Positions 59,189 through 64,000 of a stretch of DNA of 64,000 bases are shown in pieces (the first letter of the stretch is position 1; each line of letters opens with the position of its first letter). A model generated the notes under the pieces. It saw only the letters and a list, made by a program, of their open reading frames with translations. It did no database searches and was not told the DNA's origin. The stretch covers positions 7,349,001-7,413,000 of the forward strand of contig OZ025283.1 in NCBI GenBank assembly GCA_964019165.1, written 5' to 3'. The position numbers and the translations under genes are program-made. This DNA comes from Mastigias papua. Taxonomy: Eukaryota; Cnidaria; Scyphozoa; Rhizostomeae; Mastigiidae.

Positions 59189-62100
59189 GTAAGGCAATAA
59201 ATTAATATATTCTATATGATGATTGGCTTGGAATGTACTTATATTATAAATATAAGAATATTCATTGCTATTGCCAGGTTTGATGTTTTGTCACAGATTA
59301 TATCACATCAACGGTTTGGAATATATAAGAAAATGAAATCTACCCAGCTTTTTATCTATCTAATTTCAATTATAGATTAACCAATTTATAGCTTTTGAAT
59401 TTTCTGCTTATCCTACTTTAGAGTTGTAACTTTTCCTCTACTTTGTCTTTTTAAATTGTGGGCTTGTAATTGGGTTTTACCAAGGTGCCATGAAAGCCGC
59501 CAAAGGTCATCGTGTACAAGCGATTTGAATTAGCAGAAAATGAACATTAAATGCACTCTAATATGTAGAAAAGGACGCAAGCTAGTGGGGAAGAGTAGAA
59601 GGGACAAGAAGACTAAGCTGGCAAAGAAAAGCAAAGAAAAAGATAGCTGAATGTATTGAAAGAACATCCTTGCATCAACTTAATCAACAGATAAGAATGG
59701 AGATTGTATGTTCAGAGGATCGCCGGAAGTCGGCAGCTTGATGATGCTTTACAAAATCAAAATTTGGAAGAAAATACATAGCATATGCAGAAAATACATT
59801 CATAACACATGTATATGCAAAAGAAAATCACACTCAATGAATGTAAAGCCTGCATGTTTAGTTGTTCAGTTCACTATGGTTCAGTATATAGTACTTAGAG
59901 ACGCGAACATAATAAAACACGTGCTTTTAATTTGCATCATATCATGCAACTATCTGCAAATCATCTACTCCTAATCCGAAATTCCATAATGAATAAGAAT
60001 GAAAGTTATTGTAAATTAATTGTATAGTTTCAGGCAAGAGCTCTTGGCAGTAAGAATTTCATGTACTATTAGCCGAGGGACATATCACTTAAAAAAATCT
60101 CGTGCTCTTGAAAAATTCATGGAAAATTGCAAAAATTAATAACAAAGTCACAAAAATCTCATGAAGATGAAAAAATGAGCAATGTCTCGTACAGCTTGCT
60201 ACGAGTGATACACTCCTTGCTATTCGGTCGCACTTATTTTTGTCCACATACCATGCTGGTATCCTTATTGGCGTTTTCACAAAGGCTTACATTTACTCAT
60301 TTTTAGGGCAATGGCGAAGTGGAATAAGGGCCCCAGACGATAACAAGATAGCAAACAGGACCATAATATTAACAGCATCATTGTCAGTTTTTTTATTGAT
60401 GATTATTGGTTCTGCGGTACTCCTGTTTTGCACCAAGAAAGTTAGCATCGACACGTATAAAGGAAGGTATAACAGCTGCAAGAAACCAAGGTAATTTGAT
60501 GAGGATATGATAATGTGTAATAAGAGGCTCCACCTTCTGTAGGTTTTATGTTATATTCCTTTGTATAAGAATATATAGTTTTTGCTAAGCCTCAATAGTC
60601 TTATATTTTCACGATTTTGAGCATTAATACTCGTATAGACTATACTATACTCGTATATATCTATATATCTATACTATAGATCTTACTTTTATACTAAAAA
60701 TTATAGCACGAAAAAGCGGGAACATTGCTTTAGCATACTGAAAGCTTTTTTCGTCCGACACTCGTCAGGGTATGAAACGTCGGATAGCGACCGAAAGGTG
60801 AAACGAAATATCTGGCTATATATTTCGTTTCACCTTTCGGTCGCTATCCGACGTTTCATACTCTGACGAGTGTCGGACGAAAAAAGCTTTCAGTATGCTA
60901 AAGCAATGTTCCCGCTTTTTCGTGCTATAGTGAAGTTCTGTAGTACCAACAGACTTTTCACTAAAAATTTTGTAATAGACACTCCCCGAATTTCTTTGTG
61001 TCGCATCATAGCATAGTGACTCTCAGGCCGGATAAGGGGCAGGCATTTATAGCTCTGGGTACCGGGATAATTTTCACACCCCACTTGCTATCTACTCTGT
61101 AAGGATTTCAGGGTAGATTTCTTCATTGCTACTTTTAAAGTAGCAATTGCCACTTTTATCTACTTGAAAAGATCACATATAGAAAATGTGTTCTGCAAAA
61201 TTACTTGCTGGGAAATATTGCAGGGAAAACCTTTGTACACAATATTGTAAATATCATTTTTGTGAGATTTCTTTGCATAAGGCATAGAAAAGTTTTCATG
61301 AAATAGTTGATTTATGCTGTGATGAAGGCTAAAAGAACACTACAATAACACAGTATACCAAAGAAAACTTGAATCAGAGAAAAATTGCTATTTGAGAAAC
61401 TCAGACAACTAGATACTTATAAATACAGTGGTCAATAGACTTCTGCGATTCATTGAGTTGATTTTCTTTAGACTTTGTCTTTAAAGGATTTCATATTCCT
61501 CAAAGATTCTCCACAAAGTTTCGTATCCTCTAAGTGTCCTTGGAAAAGTCTTCATACCCTACCCAATTCTAGCCCACCCGGTACCCAGAGTTATAAATGA
61601 CTGACCCCTAAGCTATGTCCTTACTTGTTTTGTTTTCCATAGAAAACTCAGATAACCAAGAAACCTAAGCCTTGATGAAACTTGAATCTTGCATTATCCT
61701 TAAATTGTTCTAAATATCAGGGATTTTGTGCCTTAATATTCTTATTTCCTATTCCTATAAAATGTGTGTTTATTGTACCAGAAGAGAACTATTAGTATAT
61801 AGAGTGCTGATAGATCTATGATGAACTTACTAGAACTGCCTATCCAAAACAGGGCGGCACTAGAAGATATCAAGTGGAGTGCAGGAGACCGTTTATAGGC
61901 AGTGCAGGCGATTGTGTTCATTATCCTCTTTCCCAGTCCTTTTGTTGAAAGTCAAGCTTAGACAATCAAAGCTATATCGGAATCTGTGCTCGTTTCATGA
62001 ACTATGAATCAATTGCAGTTTACTTAAATATCGAATACCTTCCTTGCCATGAAGTATCTGTGGATTCACTTTGTGGCTACAATGCCATGGAACCTTCCAT

Positions 62101-62619
62101 TCCCCTTCCAACTATTTCTTATTGAATTTGGACGGAGTTGAAAATTGATTCTGGAAAGAACTGGGAGTACACATGTCTTTATTTAATTGTATGTGAAATC
62201 TGTTTTCTTGGTGATTCCTATCGCAGCTTCTTTTTTAAATATTATGCTGTCTAATTTACAGTTTATAAGTGTGCTTTTAAATGCGACTTTTGTATTGCAT
62301 GTCCTCGTTTCTACTATCAAAAGGTTCAATATGAGAGGATCCTTATACACTACACTGTCACTTCTATTTTCTGGTTTTAGTTTCGGAATGTCCTGGTAGC
62401 TGGTTGAAGCATCCAATGAAAGCGTTAATTGACGTATCTACAAGCGATAGTGAAAGGAAAGCACACGCAGAAGGCTGGAAAAATGAGTTACAACTCAAGA
62501 AACCCTCTGAGGAGCCCGAAAGTCGACTTGAAGATTGCAATCGTGCCAGAGCTTCCTCGCCAATTCAGATAGTAGGAAGCGGGCCCTGTGACAACAGAGG
62601 AGCTAATATGCCTATGTGA
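58984..62619 (+). CDS. Gene C (putative): short Cys-rich single-pass membrane protein using A-family exons
   Basis: Three exons are visible: 58984-59188 (signal peptide plus Cys-rich segment), 60307-60490 (transmembrane exon homologous to A exon 25) and 62381-62619 (tail exon related to A exon 29). Exon 1 ends in phase 1 and the membrane exon starts in phase 1, so they join cleanly, giving a protein of about 130 aa up to that exon's end. The membrane exon ends in phase 2 whereas the tail exon needs phase 1, so either an unseen exon intervenes or the direct join reads ...KKPSFGMSW and stops. It could alternatively be an alternative first exon of gene B, or a relic. No transcript evidence is available. 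Confidence 0.55.
60307..60490 (+). CDS. Gene C transmembrane exon (A-family, 2 nt shorter)
   Basis: Acceptor TTTTTAG, donor GTAATT; 184 nt. GQWRSGIRAPDDNKIANRT, then the hydrophobic IILTASLSVFLLMIIGSAVL, then CTKKVSIDTYKGRYNSCKKP. It matches A exon 25 in position of NxT, helix and basic stop-transfer. Nucleotides near the end ('agcatcgacacgt' versus 'agaatatcgacacgt' in A) show a 2-nt deletion, after which the alternative frame STRIKEGITAARNQ matches A's STRRSEAVVARRNQ. The reading frame after the helix has therefore shifted relative to A. Confidence 0.75.
60702..60929. repeat. Near-perfect palindrome of about 228 bp
   Basis: The left arm starts 'tatagcacgaaaaagcggga' and the right arm ends 'tcccgctttttcgtgctata'. 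The arms, about 109 bp each, are almost exact inverse complements (for example 'cgtcagggtatgaaacgtcg' versus 'cgacgtttcatactctgacg', one mismatch) around a spacer of a few bases near 60815. No ORF. It lies in the intron between the gene C membrane and tail exons. Confidence 0.93.
62381..62619 (+). CDS. Gene C terminal exon: cytoplasmic tail
   Basis: Acceptor GTTTTAG, phase 1, 239 nt to TGA 62617-62619. SECPGSWLKHPMKALIDVST, SDSERKAHAEGWKNELQLKK, PSEEPESRLEDCNRARASS and ending GPCDNRGANMPM. The SERE/EE..ESRLE composition and the terminal DNRGA are shared with A exon 29 (SEREGHRES, ESSLENR, DNRGADST). In-frame and open throughout, suggesting it is still coding in some transcript. Confidence 0.65.
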
Positions 62620-64000
62620 CTTTTGCCTACTTTACTGGAATGCTTTTGCTGGTTATACTGTACGCTACTACAATAATATTGTAATTTTGACATAATTTCG
62701 TACATCAGGTAGTTGGTGATAGCACTCGATTAATTCAGAGCATTTTTAACCTACTGAATTATGGAACATTTTCCTCATTAGTCATGAATGGTTATTCCAC
62801 AGCCCATAGCTTTGAGTTTTATCGCACTAGTGGTGGGCGTTTGCTTTATCCGTTATTCGAACTAGTATTCTTGAGGTTGCAAAATGATAAAAAATTTTCC
62901 ACGAAAAAATGGCAATATTTGTTACTTTGTTTGTTACTGAGTGTTTTGCTCCTTTAGAAATACTTCCATTAGACGCCACAAATCGTACAAATCTCTTCTA
63001 TTCACTATTTTATTCGATTTCTGTGGCGGGAACTGCATCGTTGTACTTCAATTTATGACTATGCAAAGTGATGTCCATGCGTTCCTACCTATCCACGTCA
63101 ATCAATGTAATGTCAATCAATTGTTATAAGAAACTATCAAAACACTGAGTGGCTACTGAATTGTTAAGGAGTGGACACTTTACTTCAGAATTATTTGCTC
63201 AATGAACACGTGAAGAAAGGTGCGAGTTTCAGAAGCGCATAGAAAACAGACTAAGGGAAATTTAAAAGAGGTAGAAGTTTTAGTATTTGCTTTGAGACAA
63301 GATTCATGGTGCCATTGCAAGACTTTTACTGGCAATTATGGTGCTGCTAGTTTCTTGCATCTACAGGGAATAAGAGTGACACGGTAATATAGGCAAAGCA
63401 TGATGACGATGTATGCAGTACTTTTTGTTTCTTTTGATATCAGTGGGCAGGCAGCAAATGGCTCTAGAAAAGGATGCAAGGGAGGCGATCAACATCGACT
63501 TGTTATTTCATTTCAAACATCAATAGAATAGCAAAAGGATAATGTACTGCATGGACTTTATTGCATGCAGTAAGTTTTAGATTCTTAACAGTGGTTCCCA
63601 GCCTGATCTACTCCTGCACCCCTAAGAACGTTTGTTCTAACCTTGCACCCCATATAACATATTTTCTTCAAGGCCACATAAGTGTAATAAATCGATCAAG
63701 TTTCTTTCATTGAGACGGGGGCTTCTCGCACCCCTTTTGATGATGTCTCACGCCACCAAGCAGCCCGGGCACCCAAGGTTGACAAGTCTACAAACAAGAA
63801 GTCTTTTTCAGTCGTATTGGGTCTCAAAGATGTTGGCAAGGATAAATTGAGTTTTTAGTAGAGAACACTTTTAATCAGAAGGATGTAGGTTTGAAAAATG
63901 TACTCAAACTGTGAATTAAATGCCAGATGAGTATACAGACGTATTTGCTAGATGTGGCACTTGATGAGTCGATGGACAGATTATACGCATTTAGGAGCCC
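62620..64000. other. 3' flank of gene C
   Basis: No gene recognised. A possible hAT-type left end 'cagtggttcccagcctgat' begins at 63589, with a C-rich body and a weak right end near 63785; no target duplication was found. ATG-initiated frames near 63306 and 63339 are short and do not resemble the signal exons of A or B. Confidence 0.4.

Noticed and set aside
62183..62399. Open frames on both strands just before the gene C tail exon
   Set aside because: No motif; the plus frame runs into the acceptor in a different frame from the tail exon, so it is intronic.

Overview
This is invertebrate animal (metazoan) nuclear DNA. Coding sequence lies in many small exons with GT-AG introns, the encoded domains (MAM, SRCR-like, LDL-receptor class A, CUB, single-pass membrane segment) are animal extracellular modules, and introns are full of LINE fragments, MITEs and microsatellites. 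It is AT-rich by eye. A sponge, cnidarian or other marine invertebrate would fit; the species cannot be named from the sequence.

Layout: (1) 1-5.5 kb holds the last two exons of an upstream paralogue (gene G0, 2125-2721, with a premature stop) among LINE debris. (2) 5562-33035 (+) is gene A, which I reconstruct as 29 exons, all in phase, encoding about 1273 aa: signal peptide, MAM1, SRCR-like, LDLa1, MAM2, LDLa2, MAM3, CUB1, CUB2, short stalk, transmembrane helix, and a roughly 250-residue cytoplasmic tail with a PPxY motif. (3) 36437-57038 (+) is gene B, a tandem paralogue that lacks the five N-terminal domains of A: signal peptide, MAM, CUB1, CUB2, Thr/Pro stalk, then an extra CUB3. Its 3' part shows apparent lesions (lost acceptor AG, in-frame stop, out-of-phase exon). 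(4) 58984-62619 (+) is a small putative gene C: a new signal-peptide/Cys-rich first exon in the right phase to join a transmembrane exon and a tail exon of the A family. It may have captured the membrane anchor of B, or be an alternative first exon.

Nearly every module is bounded by phase-1 introns, so modules can be added or dropped without breaking the frame; A, B, C and G0 are versions of one receptor family made that way. Homologous introns are still alignable between paralogues (G0/A tail introns; A/B intron after the second micro-exon), so the duplications are not very old. The products should be cell-surface (A, perhaps C) or possibly secreted (B) glycoproteins. A recognition, adhesion or immune role is inference from domain content and tandem variation.

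The non-coding part contains: a LINE family with a C-terminal PD..ELT block resembling a restriction-like endonuclease, and 3' ends running into ATT/ATC microsatellites; at least four fragments of a second type of LINE; several MITE families (one hAT-like copy with an 8-bp target duplication, one family in three copies, one in two); a near-perfect 228-bp palindrome; a ~830-bp minisatellite; and a ~317-bp pure GGT tract. No rRNA, functional tRNA gene or CRISPR array was seen.
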